From CAYGXH01 sp964354485 (GTDB lineage Bacteria > Bacteroidota > Ignavibacteria > UBA10030 > SZUA-254): a DNA stretch of 7,607 nt. This document shows, piece after piece, positions 1 to 6,325 of the stretch. How positions within the stretch are numbered: position 1 is the first letter of the stretch; each line of letters begins with the position of its first letter. The stretch spans positions 1-7,607 of the forward strand of contig CAYGZY010000233.1 of the NCBI GenBank assembly GCA_964354485.1, in the 5' to 3' direction. The notes under the pieces are model-generated. The model saw only the letters and a list, made by a program, of their open reading frames with translations, searched no databases and was not told the DNA's origin. A program made the translations under genes and the position numbers.

Positions 1-1003
1 TGAGGAGGAATTCGTCTGGAAAATAATCGAGGAGACAGTAAGGGCGCGAGCCGGGTGGTCTTCCCGCGATGTGCCGGGAGTAATTTTCAATACCTGTGCA
101 ATATCCCACTTCCTGCATCATCTCTATGTCGAAACGGGTCCGCTGTTCGAGTCTCTGAGCTTCGAGAAGTTTTCCGTTCTGACGGAGGTGTGTCAGTCTC
201 TCCTCCAGTTCCGCTTCGATGTCCTTGATTGCACGTTCAATGGTTGCAGGTGTAGTAATAAAGTGTTTGGCAGGGTAGATCACTTCCGCATTCGTCTCTG
301 CGATGAAGTCACCGGTCAGTGGGTGGATGTAGGCAATTCTTTCAATCTCATCACCGAACAATTGTATTCTTAGTGCCTGCTCTGTCTCATAGGCAGGAAT
401 CACTTCGATCACATCGCCGCGAACACGGAAGGTTCCGCGTGTGAACTCAAAATCGTTCCTGACATAATGAATGTCGAGCAGCTTTCTCAGGAGTACATTC
501 CGTTCGATGCGCTCTCCCTTCTTTACTTTTACCATCTGTTCCAGCCATTCATCAGGTGCCCCTATGCCGTAGATACAGCTTACAGAGGCGACGACTATGA
601 CATTGTGCTCTTCGCCCAGGAGGGCGCTTGTTGCTTTCAGCCGAAGACGATCAATTTCATCGTTTACGGAAGAGTCCTTGGCGATATACGTATCCGTTAC
701 CGGGAGATATGCCTCCGGTTGGTAGTAATCGTAGTAGGAAATAAAAAACTCAACCCGGTCATGGGGGAAAAACCGGCGAAACTCCGCGTAAAGCTGTGCG
801 GCAAGAGTTTTATTGTGCGACATGACGAGTACCGGCTTATTCACCTCAGCTATAACGTTCGAAATCGTGAACGTCTTTCCGCTTCCTGTTACTCCGAGAA
901 GTGTCTGGTGCTTGTCGCCGCGTTTGATACCCTCAACGAGTTCCTTTATTGCTTGGGGCTGATCGCCGCTGGGTTTAAAATCTGATTCGAGACGGAACGG
1001 CAT
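1..1003 (-). CDS. uvrB: UvrABC excinuclease subunit B, N-terminal half (cut by window edge)
   Basis: UvrB is the damage-verifying, DNA-loading helicase-like subunit of cytoplasmic nucleotide excision repair. It receives lesions from UvrA and recruits UvrC. About 334 codons are visible of a usual 660-680; the 3' half lies beyond base 1. Translation from the ATG at 1003-1001 gives the classic start (PFRLES, then SGDQPQAI), a Walker A motif GVTGSGKT at residues 37-44 with Lys43, and motif HNKTLAAQLY near 63-72. The damage-probing beta-hairpin YYDYYQPEAY follows at 90-99, with its aromatic residues intact. Further on are DEIDRLR, the ASVSCIYG segment near 139-146, and the domain 2 (UvrA-interacting) region. 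The fragment ends in a motif resembling YxxDFLL, just before the DEVHQ-type Walker B. No frameshift is seen. A purine-rich AGAAGAA lies about 7 bases before the ATG as a modest ribosome binding site. The gene is separated from its upstream neighbour by 249 bases, so it probably has its own promoter. Confidence 0.97.
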   Translation of the reverse strand, partial: MPFRLESDFKPSGDQPQAIKELVEGIKRGDKHQTLLGVTGSGKTFTISNVIAEVNKPVLVMSHNKTLAAQLYAEFRRFFPHDRVEFFISYYDYYQPEAYLPVTDTYIAKDSSVNDEIDRLRLKATSALLGEEHNVIVVASVSCIYGIGAPDEWLEQMVKVKKGERIERNVLLRKLLDIHYVRNDFEFTRGTFRVRGDVIEVIPAYETEQALRIQLFGDEIERIAYIHPLTGDFIAETNAEVIYPAKHFITTPATIERAIKDIEAELEERLTHLRQNGKLLEAQRLEQRTRFDIEMMQEVGYCTGIENYSRHIAGRPPGSRPYCLLDYFPDEFLL

Positions 1004-1065
1004 ATGAATTCTTCTTGTCAGTTAAGATAGAAATTAGCGGTGTGAGATGCAACGGGGAGGAATGA

Positions 1066-1202
1066 TGTCATTTGTCAATGGTCATTAGTCATTGGTAACT
1101 TAGTGAGACGTACTTTGTACTTCGTACTTGGCAATTCGTAAAAAATGTCATTTGTATGGATTTAAAGAGACACAAATGACAAGTGACTAATGACAAATGA
1201 CA
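1066..1202. repeat. Imperfect 31-base inverted repeat inside the heptamer array
   Basis: Bases 1066-1096 match the reverse complement of 1172-1202 at 26 of 31 positions, with the outermost 12 bases (TGTCATTTGTCA) perfect. The arms are separated by 75 bases. The pairing arises because the same heptamer family occurs in both orientations. A transcript through it could form a long hairpin. Confidence 0.75.
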
Positions 1203-1242
1203 GTGTACATTTAACTCAGCACCCAGCGCTCAGTGCTCAAAG
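1067..1242. repeat. Degenerate heptameric (7-bp) short tandem repeat array
   Basis: The sequence can be cut into successive 7-mers. From 1067 these read GTCATTT, GTCAATG, GTCATTA, GTCATTG, GTAACTT, then AGTGAGA (1102-1108), CGTACTT, TGTACTT, CGTACTT, GGCAATT (1130-1136). From 1175 they read AATGACA, AGTGACT, AATGACA, AATGACA (to 1202), the reverse-complement form of the first family. From 1215 they read CTCAGCA, CCCAGCG, CTCAGTG, CTCAAAG (to 1242). So three or four 7-mer families sit side by side, each in 7-base phase. Heptameric short tandemly repeated repetitive (STRR) sequences are known from filamentous cyanobacteria, and these resemble that class. The family link is from memory, not a search. 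No ORF of note is present, and the function is unknown. Confidence 0.8.
1140..1181 (-). terminator. Possible intrinsic terminator after the T9SS-protein gene
   Basis: On the minus strand, TGTCATTTGT (1181-1172) and ACAAATGACA (1155-1146) form a perfect 10-bp stem with a 16-base loop. A run of six T (1145-1140) follows at once. It lies about 70 bases past the stop codon of the secreted-protein gene and upstream of uvrB, where a terminator would be expected. The stem is A/T-rich and the loop large, so it may be weak. It is built from the heptamer repeats. Confidence 0.42.
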
Positions 1243-1252
1243 CTAACCTTTT

Positions 1253-2158
1253 CTACTTCACCAAGAGTATTTTCTGAAGAGCAGAGTACTGATCAATTCC
1301 ACCATCCCGCGCGATCATGCGGACAAAGTACACACCACTGGCCACAGGTACGTTAGATGAGTTCATTCCGTTCCATGTGAAGGAGTATGTTCCGGGGGGA
1401 AGAGTTTCAGATACAATATTTGCGACAATCTCACCTGTTATATTATACACTATGAGATCTATTTTGGCAACCTTCAGGACATCAAATCTGATTGTTGTAG
1501 CGGGATTGAATGGATTTGGATAATTTGAATAAAGCTTGAACTCTTCCGGCACGATCGCCCTTTCCTGTTTTACGCCCGAATCAATTAATCCATCGACTAA
1601 AAACGCACCGGTTTTGTAGATATAAACCTGACTTATTCCATTGTCTCCAGCATTCGGAATGACTAATGATGTTTGATGAAACATATCGTAATAATCAGTA
1701 CCTACTTTAAGAATCAATCCTGTACAACGCAATCCCAGCGTCGCCGAATCAGGCCATGATATTGTTATTTCCGCATCCGTCGCTTGGGCATTTGCGAAGT
1801 ATAACCGGAAAGTATCCGAACGGGTAGCGTCCGTCCAGTCCTTTATATCATACTTTAGAAAACCAATACCCCAGCTTACACCACTCCTAGCTGGCCTCCA
1901 GACAACTCCGAGACCTGGAGGCAGAGGCGGACTTTCTTTTTCAATAATATCACCATTAGGGTTCCACAAGGAGTCTTTCTCTCCATTCATACCCCAAGTC
2001 GCGCTAACGTTGTTACCGAATACCATTTCATAAACGGAGCTGCCCTGATCGTCACCTACATTTATTTTTAAGTACGACGCATTCTGACCTAATGCCGTTG
2101 AAGTAATCATGGAAAGAAAATAAGAAAGGAAAAACAGCTGTATCTTAATCAATTTCAT
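1253..2158 (-). CDS. Secreted protein with T9SS type A C-terminal sorting domain
   Basis: This 301-residue protein is predicted to be exported and then passed through the type IX secretion system to the surface or medium. Residues 1-25 form a signal peptide: MKLIKIQ, a hydrophobic core, then TALGQ. Residues about 203-301 are a Por-secretion-tail (type A) sorting domain. It carries the diagnostic NYPNPFNPATTIRF at 212-225, then VYNITGE, PPGTYSFTWNG, SGVYFVR and a terminal KILLVK. The mature part (26-200) looks beta-rich and has no catalytic motif I recognise. Its pattern of VFGNN followed by PPLPP recalls the small beta-sandwich modules of other FCB T9SS cargo proteins. The ATG is supported by a strong AGGGGG about 6 bases upstream. 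It is probably transcribed alone, since hairpins lie on both sides. The cargo function is unknown; the sorting call is secure. Confidence 0.88.
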   Translation of the reverse strand: MKLIKIQLFFLSYFLSMITSTALGQNASYLKINVGDDQGSSVYEMVFGNNVSATWGMNGEKDSLWNPNGDIIEKESPPLPPGLGVVWRPARSGVSWGIGFLKYDIKDWTDATRSDTFRLYFANAQATDAEITISWPDSATLGLRCTGLILKVGTDYYDMFHQTSLVIPNAGDNGISQVYIYKTGAFLVDGLIDSGVKQERAIVPEEFKLYSNYPNPFNPATTIRFDVLKVAKIDLIVYNITGEIVANIVSETLPPGTYSFTWNGMNSSNVPVASGVYFVRMIARDGGIDQYSALQKILLVK

Positions 2159-2163
2159 ATTAA

Positions 2164-2169
2164 CCCCCT
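2164..2169 (-). promoter_or_regulatory. Strong ribosome binding site for the T9SS-protein gene
   Basis: The minus strand reads TTAGGGGGTTAAT directly before the ATG at 2158. The purine run ends about 5-6 bases from the start codon, which fixes that start. The A/T-rich stretch further up (about 2170-2196) is a plausible promoter, but I could not assign -35/-10 or Bacteroidota-type -33/-7 boxes with confidence. Confidence 0.6.
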
Positions 2170-2196
2170 AAGTTACTTTTTGTTTTAATATAATTA

Positions 2197-2226
2197 ACTA
2201 ATGGCAGAAAAACTTCTGCCGCTAGT
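2197..2226 (-). terminator. Stem-loop directly after the MacB-like permease gene
   Basis: A 7-bp perfect stem GGCAGAA/TTCTGCC (2203-2209 with 2214-2220) has a 4-base loop. It extends outward through one mismatch and a G-U wobble to a further ACTA/TAGT pairing, giving about 12 paired positions. It begins within two bases of the permease stop codon. The downstream tail on the minus strand is A/T-rich (ATTAGTTAATTATATT) but not a clean U tract. It is either a weak intrinsic terminator or a 3'-end stabilising hairpin. Confidence 0.5.
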
Positions 2227-2227
2227 T

Positions 2228-3448
2228 TTACTCGTACCTCAGCGCTTCTATCGGATTGAGACTGGCGGCTTTTCGCGCGGGGTAGTAACCAAAGAATATC
2301 CCGACACCCATCGAAAAGGAAACAGCAAGAATGATCGACTGAGCGGTGACATATGTCGGCCAGCCCGCAAACTTGGAGAGAAGGCTGGACGCTATCAGCC
2401 CGAGCATGATACCGATAATGCCGCCAATGAGGCTCATAACAATCGATTCCATCAGAAATTGAGTAAGTATGTCCCTCGGTCTGGCGCCGATTGAAATGCG
2501 AACGCCTATTTCACGGGTCCGCTCTGTAACTGAGACAAGCATGATATTCATGATGCCTATGCCTCCCACCAGAAGTGAAATAGACGCAATACTTGCAAGG
2601 AGGACTGTCATGATGTTTGCTGTAGCTGATTGAGCATCTGCGATCTCCGTCTGAGTTCGTATCGTAAAATCGTCTTCTTCACCTGGTCCAAGATTATGTC
2701 TCATACGGAGGAGATCCCTCATCTGCTGCTGGGCAAGCGGAATCTGCGCTTTGGATACGGCAGACGCGATGAATCCCCAACTGTGAGTATGCCCCATTAT
2801 CCTTTTCTGTAAACTAGTGTAAGGTATAATGATGAGATCATCCTGATCCATACCCATCGAATTCTGACCTTTGGCTTTCAAAGTCCCGATTACGCGGAAT
2901 GGAATGCTCCTTATGCGGATTGTCTGGCCGATGGGATCAACTCCCGCGAAGAGCTGCTGAACGATCGTTTGTCCAAGCAGGCATACTTTTGTAGCGGCGC
3001 GTACATCCTGTTCTGTGAAAAAGTCTCCTGCCTCCAGGCGCCAATCACGGATGGCAAAGAAATCCACCGTTCCACCATTAATCCTCGTTTGCCAGTTTTG
3101 ATTTCCATAGACGACCTGTCCCCCGCTTCCAACCTGCGGACTGACATAAGCGACTGCCGGGCACTGCTCCTTCACCGCATGCTGATCCTCTTCTGTCAAA
3201 CCTGTACCGGTGCCGGATCCTCCCATGACTCCCCCTCTGCTGGTGGAACCGGGAAAAACCATCAGGATATTTGAACCAAGACCGCTTATCTGGGCTTCGA
3301 CCTGTGTCTGAGCTCCTTTACCGATCGCGACCATAGCGATAACCGCGCCGACGCCAATTATGATGCCGAGCATTGTGAGAATGGAGCGCATTTTATTCCG
3401 CAGAAGAGCGTCAAATGCTATCCGAAGTATTTCTATAAATCTCATCAT
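2228..3448 (-). CDS. MacB-type ABC transporter permease (no fused ATPase)
   Basis: This 406-residue inner-membrane permease belongs to the MacB/FtsX-like family, which uses mechanotransmission to drive extrusion of periplasmic substrates with a MacA-like adaptor and an outer-membrane channel. TM1 is at about 22-44 (SILTMLGIIIGVGAVIAMVAIG). A large periplasmic MacB core domain fills about 50-275, with DYF-like, VIG and GPGEEDDFT segments. TM2 (about 280-305), TM3 (335-357) and TM4 (370-390) follow. The strongly conserved NIMLVSVTERTREIGVR at 301-317, where the permease contacts its ATPase, is intact, as is the end motif GYYPARKAASLNPIEALRYE. Unlike E. coli MacB, no nucleotide-binding domain is fused at the N terminus, so a separate ATPase is needed and is not in this window. 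A GGAAGG lies 9 bases before the first ATG; the second codon is also ATG. It follows the adaptor gene by 49 bases. Substrate unknown. Confidence 0.93.
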   Translation of the reverse strand: MMRFIEILRIAFDALLRNKMRSILTMLGIIIGVGAVIAMVAIGKGAQTQVEAQISGLGSNILMVFPGSTSRGGVMGGSGTGTGLTEEDQHAVKEQCPAVAYVSPQVGSGGQVVYGNQNWQTRINGGTVDFFAIRDWRLEAGDFFTEQDVRAATKVCLLGQTIVQQLFAGVDPIGQTIRIRSIPFRVIGTLKAKGQNSMGMDQDDLIIIPYTSLQKRIMGHTHSWGFIASAVSKAQIPLAQQQMRDLLRMRHNLGPGEEDDFTIRTQTEIADAQSATANIMTVLLASIASISLLVGGIGIMNIMLVSVTERTREIGVRISIGARPRDILTQFLMESIVMSLIGGIIGIMLGLIASSLLSKFAGWPTYVTAQSIILAVSFSMGVGIFFGYYPARKAASLNPIEALRYE

Positions 3449-3471
3449 GCTGATTTACCTTCCGATTTCAT
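3445..3471 (-). other. Eight-codon mini-ORF overlapping the permease start
   Basis: In the 49-base gap between adaptor and permease, ATG at 3471 opens an 8-codon frame (MKSEGKSA). Its TGA overlaps the permease ATG as ATGA. A Shine-Dalgarno-like GGAGGAG lies about 13 bases before this ATG. It could be a translational-coupling leader, a relic of a lost ATPase gene that would normally sit here, or chance. I do not claim it is a functional peptide. Confidence 0.2.
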
Positions 3472-3497
3472 GAAATAATGTTCTCTCCTCCGTGCAT

Positions 3498-4886
3498 TTA
3501 CCGTCGGCCGCCGCCCATCATTTGTGGTCCAAATGGATTGACCTGTCGGGAACTAGAGCTAGCAAGCCCGTTCCCGAGCGTTCCTACGATGACTTCATCG
3601 TTCTCCTTCAGATCTCCGACGAGAAGTTCAACGAACCTGCTGTCGCTTATTCCGGTATTAATACTGATGGACTTCAGCTTCTTACCATCTTCTAATATCC
3701 AGACCTGAACAATTTTATTCAAGACCGGTTTTTTTACTGATGATTCCTCATGATTTCCAGACCGTTCATTGGATTGCAGATTTTCTGTTCTCCTCATCCC
3801 TCTGCCTTGTTGATCTCTTCCCCCTTCACCTGCACTCTGCCGACGCTGACCGAATTCTGCGATGCGGGTTGATGTAGTATCTCGTCCACGACTATCATCC
3901 GTTATTTGCTTTTCGCTCGGCTTCTTCTCGTCCGGTCCCTCCTTCTTGTTCTTCTGTATCTCTTCTAGGATTTCCTGGGGCGGTTGGAAACGGATAGCAA
4001 GCGCCGGTATCCGCAGTATACCCTCACGCTTGTCGACTAATATGGACACTGTTGCGGTCATCCCGGGCCTAAGTTTCAAATCTGGATTCTTTACATCAAT
4101 GATTACAGTGTACGTGACCACATTCTGTACGATTACGGGGGAAAGTCTTACTTGAGAAACCCTGCCATTGAACTGTTCGTCGGCATATGAGTCAACGGTA
4201 AAAGTAACATCCTGTCCTACCTTGACCTGTCCGATATCCGCTTCATCAACACTCGCTTCCACCTGCATCATGCGGAGATCCATGGCAATGGAAAATAGTT
4301 TCGGAGTCTGAAAACTTGAAGCAACCGTCTGGCCCACATCGACATCGCGCGAAATAACAACTCCGTCGATGGGTGAATGTATAACCGCGTAGCGTAAATT
4401 CACTCTTGCACGATCCAGAGCACCCTGTGCCTGCTTCTGCTGTGCAATCGCTGATTCGTACCCGGTCTTGGCAGCATCAAGTTCAGCCTGAGAGACGAGA
4501 TCTTTCTTGGACAGTTCGGTTATCCGGCTGTAATTGCGTTCGGCTTCATTGACCTGTGCCTGAGTACGTTCGAAACTTGCTTCCACTTCCTTGACAGAAG
4601 CGTAGAGGAACGTGGAATCGATCTGAGCTAAGATATCTCCCTTCTTCACTTCCGAATTAAAATCTACGTAAATCTTTTCTAATATACCGGACACCTGACT
4701 CCCGACTTGCACCGTTCGCACGGGATTGATTGTGCCTGTTGCCCGCACCTGAAGCATGATATCTCCACGTGTTACTTTCTCGGTCCGGTACTCGATGTCG
4801 TCCGAACCTCCATAAAAGAACAAGAAATAACCGCCGATGATGACGATAGCTGCGATCCCCAGATAGACGTATTTTCGTTTCTTCAT
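3498..4886 (-). CDS. MacA-like periplasmic adaptor (HlyD/RND membrane fusion protein)
   Basis: This 462-residue adaptor links an inner-membrane transporter to an outer-membrane TolC-like channel. An N-terminal anchor (KKRK, then hydrophobic about 7-25) is followed by a membrane-proximal strand and the first lipoyl half-motif near 60-90 (GSQVSGILEKI, VKKGDILAQID). An alpha-helical hairpin rich in Gln/Ala/Glu runs about 92-165. The second lipoyl half is SPIDGVVISRDVDVGQTV at 171-188. A beta-barrel covers about 200-285 (LRPGMTATVSILV), and a membrane-proximal domain ends near GDLKENDEVIVG (424-435). Residues about 303-388 are an unusual insert of roughly 85 residues, almost all K/E/R/Q/G/S, splitting the membrane-proximal domain. 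The C-terminal tail is NPFGPQMMGGGRR. It lies 44 bases after the DUF2203 stop and 49 before the permease, so adaptor and permease are likely co-transcribed. No clear ribosome binding site precedes the ATG. Confidence 0.92.
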   Translation of the reverse strand: MKKRKYVYLGIAAIVIIGGYFLFFYGGSDDIEYRTEKVTRGDIMLQVRATGTINPVRTVQVGSQVSGILEKIYVDFNSEVKKGDILAQIDSTFLYASVKEVEASFERTQAQVNEAERNYSRITELSKKDLVSQAELDAAKTGYESAIAQQKQAQGALDRARVNLRYAVIHSPIDGVVISRDVDVGQTVASSFQTPKLFSIAMDLRMMQVEASVDEADIGQVKVGQDVTFTVDSYADEQFNGRVSQVRLSPVIVQNVVTYTVIIDVKNPDLKLRPGMTATVSILVDKREGILRIPALAIRFQPPQEILEEIQKNKKEGPDEKKPSEKQITDDSRGRDTTSTRIAEFGQRRQSAGEGGRDQQGRGMRRTENLQSNERSGNHEESSVKKPVLNKIVQVWILEDGKKLKSISINTGISDSRFVELLVGDLKENDEVIVGTLGNGLASSSSRQVNPFGPQMMGGGRR

Positions 4887-4930
4887 GATTATATTTCGTT
4901 CCGATTATGAGTGAAACAACGAGAATTTTT

Positions 4931-5326
4931 TTAGAGGTCGGACAGCGGTTTCCTCCCCGCGAAACCCGTGCTCAAACTATGCCAGAAACCGATTCCTTTT
5001 TCACCGAGTTTCCAACACAAGTACACCTCTTCTTGATTAGACCGTATATGAGGGAAATCGATTAATCCCTCGTTCAGACTTTTTATAACTATTCCTTTAG
5101 CCTCAAAATCCTTTGCAATTTCAACAAGTTTCTCCAATTCCGGGGGGAAAAAGCGGTCTCCATTCGGTCCCATTCCCCCGAAGTACTGATGCCGGTAGAT
5201 ATTATACCCTTTCGCATCAAGGCTCTTCTTTAAACTGACCAGTACCTCAATCTTTGGGATGACGTCTGCTAAAACGGCCTGAGCTTCTTCGACAGTAAAG
5301 TGTTTTGGATGAAGGATGGAACCCAT
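4931..5326 (-). CDS. DUF2203 family protein
   Basis: This 131-residue soluble protein has no signal peptide. It matches the DUF2203 family as I know it: an N-terminal FTVEEAQAVLADVIPKIEVL helix (10-29), a central charged helical stretch (about 62-80), then GIVIKSLNEGLIDFPHIR (78-95) and the signature VYLCWKLGEKGIGFWHSLSTGFAGRKPL (about 101-128). The W, H, GFAGR and acidic positions of the signature are intact. Family members are usually 120-140 residues, so this is full length. The molecular function of the family is unknown to me. The ATG follows the stop of the M29 peptidase gene by a single base (TAA A ATG), with no Shine-Dalgarno visible, so translation is probably coupled to that gene. 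The segment 30-60, with Tyr/His/Gly/Met-rich HQYFGGMGPNG, varies in the family. Confidence 0.85.
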   Translation of the reverse strand: MGSILHPKHFTVEEAQAVLADVIPKIEVLVSLKKSLDAKGYNIYRHQYFGGMGPNGDRFFPPELEKLVEIAKDFEAKGIVIKSLNEGLIDFPHIRSNQEEVYLCWKLGEKGIGFWHSLSTGFAGRKPLSDL

Positions 5327-5327
5327 T

Positions 5328-6296
5328 TTAAGTTTCGACGATAAATTTTCCGTTTTTCATAATCATCGTTCCGTCGAACCAAACAGTTGGTTGTTTAATC
5401 AAACCATCGAGATGGCTGGCAACGCGCACCGTTCCACCCATCGATTTATTATCACCGAAAGCCACATGAATGGTACCCATTACTTTTTCATCTTCAATGA
5501 TATTTCCGGTCAGAATAGCTTTGTCATTTGTACCGATACCGAATTCGGCAACATTGTACGCATCCTTACCATGCTGTTCGAGGAGTTTTCTGAGTCTGGT
5601 TGCTTCCTCACCGCCCGTAATCTCGGTCGCAAAACCATCATTGATGACTATCCGGATCGGCTCTTTGATCATTCCGACACTCGCCATTGAACCATCGACG
5701 ACCACTACCCCCTTCGATAGACCTTCAAGCGGAGCGAGATATGCTTCACCCGTCGGGAGATTCCCCCATAAACCTTTTTCCCGGAATAAGCCCGAGCTGG
5801 CATGCGCTTTTCTTCCCTTGATGGGCATGATAATATCTGTTCCGCCCGGAGCCGTAACTTTGATCATCTCTGTCTTTTCTAACATTCCGCACAGCCGAAA
5901 AGTTCTCGCCGCGATCTGCTTGTAATCAGCATTCATACACCTGACCATTATTTCTTCCGTAACGCCGGGCAGTGTGGCAATTCTCGCCCCGCACGTGCTG
6001 GCATTACGACGCGCATCAGTATGGGTGAGAGATTTGGACGTGGGACAGAAAACAACGTTAACTTTTTTCATTAACTCCGCAATCTCAGTCGGCGGTTCTT
6101 CGCCGTTGGTTTTCCGGGGAAGAATTTCCGTAAGAATTACATCACCGCCAATTTCCTTCGCTTCTTTCCACAGTGCATAGCCGATCATCCGGAGCGGTTC
6201 ATCGGTGACTATGAGTATTTTTTCACCGCTAACGACGCCCATACAGTCACGCACAGCAACGCGTGCGGCGCTGTAAAGTTCCTGTGATATTTTCAT
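5328..6296 (-). CDS. M29-type aminopeptidase (aminopeptidase T / COG2309-like), short form
   Basis: This 322-residue cytoplasmic metallopeptidase-like protein has no signal peptide. Canonical M29 enzymes (AmpS, AmpT, PepS; about 410 residues) remove N-terminal residues from peptides using a two-metal site. Recognisable here are NLPTGEAYLAPLEG at 179-192 (ligand-like Glu184), AEFGIGTND at 250-258 (Glu251), GTIHVAFGDN at 274-283 (His277) and ASHLDGLI at 293-300 (His295, Asp297). These are the Glu, Glu, His, His-x-Asp set of the family. The conserved Tyr that follows the first His in AmpS-type enzymes is not apparent. The protein is about 90 residues shorter than canonical M29. The N-terminal half is a Rossmann-like domain (GEKILIVTD, 24-32). 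The same fold also includes 2,5-dihydroxypyridine dioxygenase, so peptidase activity is likely but not certain. A GGAG lies 4 bases before the ATG. It sits 29 bases after the transporter gene. Confidence 0.85.
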   Translation of the reverse strand: MKISQELYSAARVAVRDCMGVVSGEKILIVTDEPLRMIGYALWKEAKEIGGDVILTEILPRKTNGEEPPTEIAELMKKVNVVFCPTSKSLTHTDARRNASTCGARIATLPGVTEEIMVRCMNADYKQIAARTFRLCGMLEKTEMIKVTAPGGTDIIMPIKGRKAHASSGLFREKGLWGNLPTGEAYLAPLEGLSKGVVVVDGSMASVGMIKEPIRIVINDGFATEITGGEEATRLRKLLEQHGKDAYNVAEFGIGTNDKAILTGNIIEDEKVMGTIHVAFGDNKSMGGTVRVASHLDGLIKQPTVWFDGTMIMKNGKFIVET

Positions 6297-6325
6297 TATA
6301 CTCCGATGATAATACTTTTGAACAT

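Noticed and set aside
467..985. A 172-codon open frame on the plus strand
   Set aside because: It lies antisense inside uvrB, whose product is unmistakable, and its translation has no recognisable family character.
1218..1237. Imperfect 20-base palindrome (AGCAC...GTGCT with central AGCGCT) as an operator
   Set aside because: It is explained by the CTCAGCA/CTCAGTG heptamers and is not placed at a recognisable promoter.
1067..1242. CRISPR array
   Set aside because: The repeats are 7 bases, contiguous and degenerate, with no unique spacers of constant length and no cas genes nearby.
4887..4893. TATAAT box just before the adaptor ATG as a promoter
   Set aside because: It is one base from the start codon, which would put transcription start at or inside the ATG, and no acceptable -35 box is at 16-18 bases. 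It is likely chance in an A/T-rich gap.
5470..5925. A 151-codon open frame on the plus strand
   Set aside because: It is a shadow within the M29 peptidase gene on the minus strand, with no domain signature or ribosome binding site.
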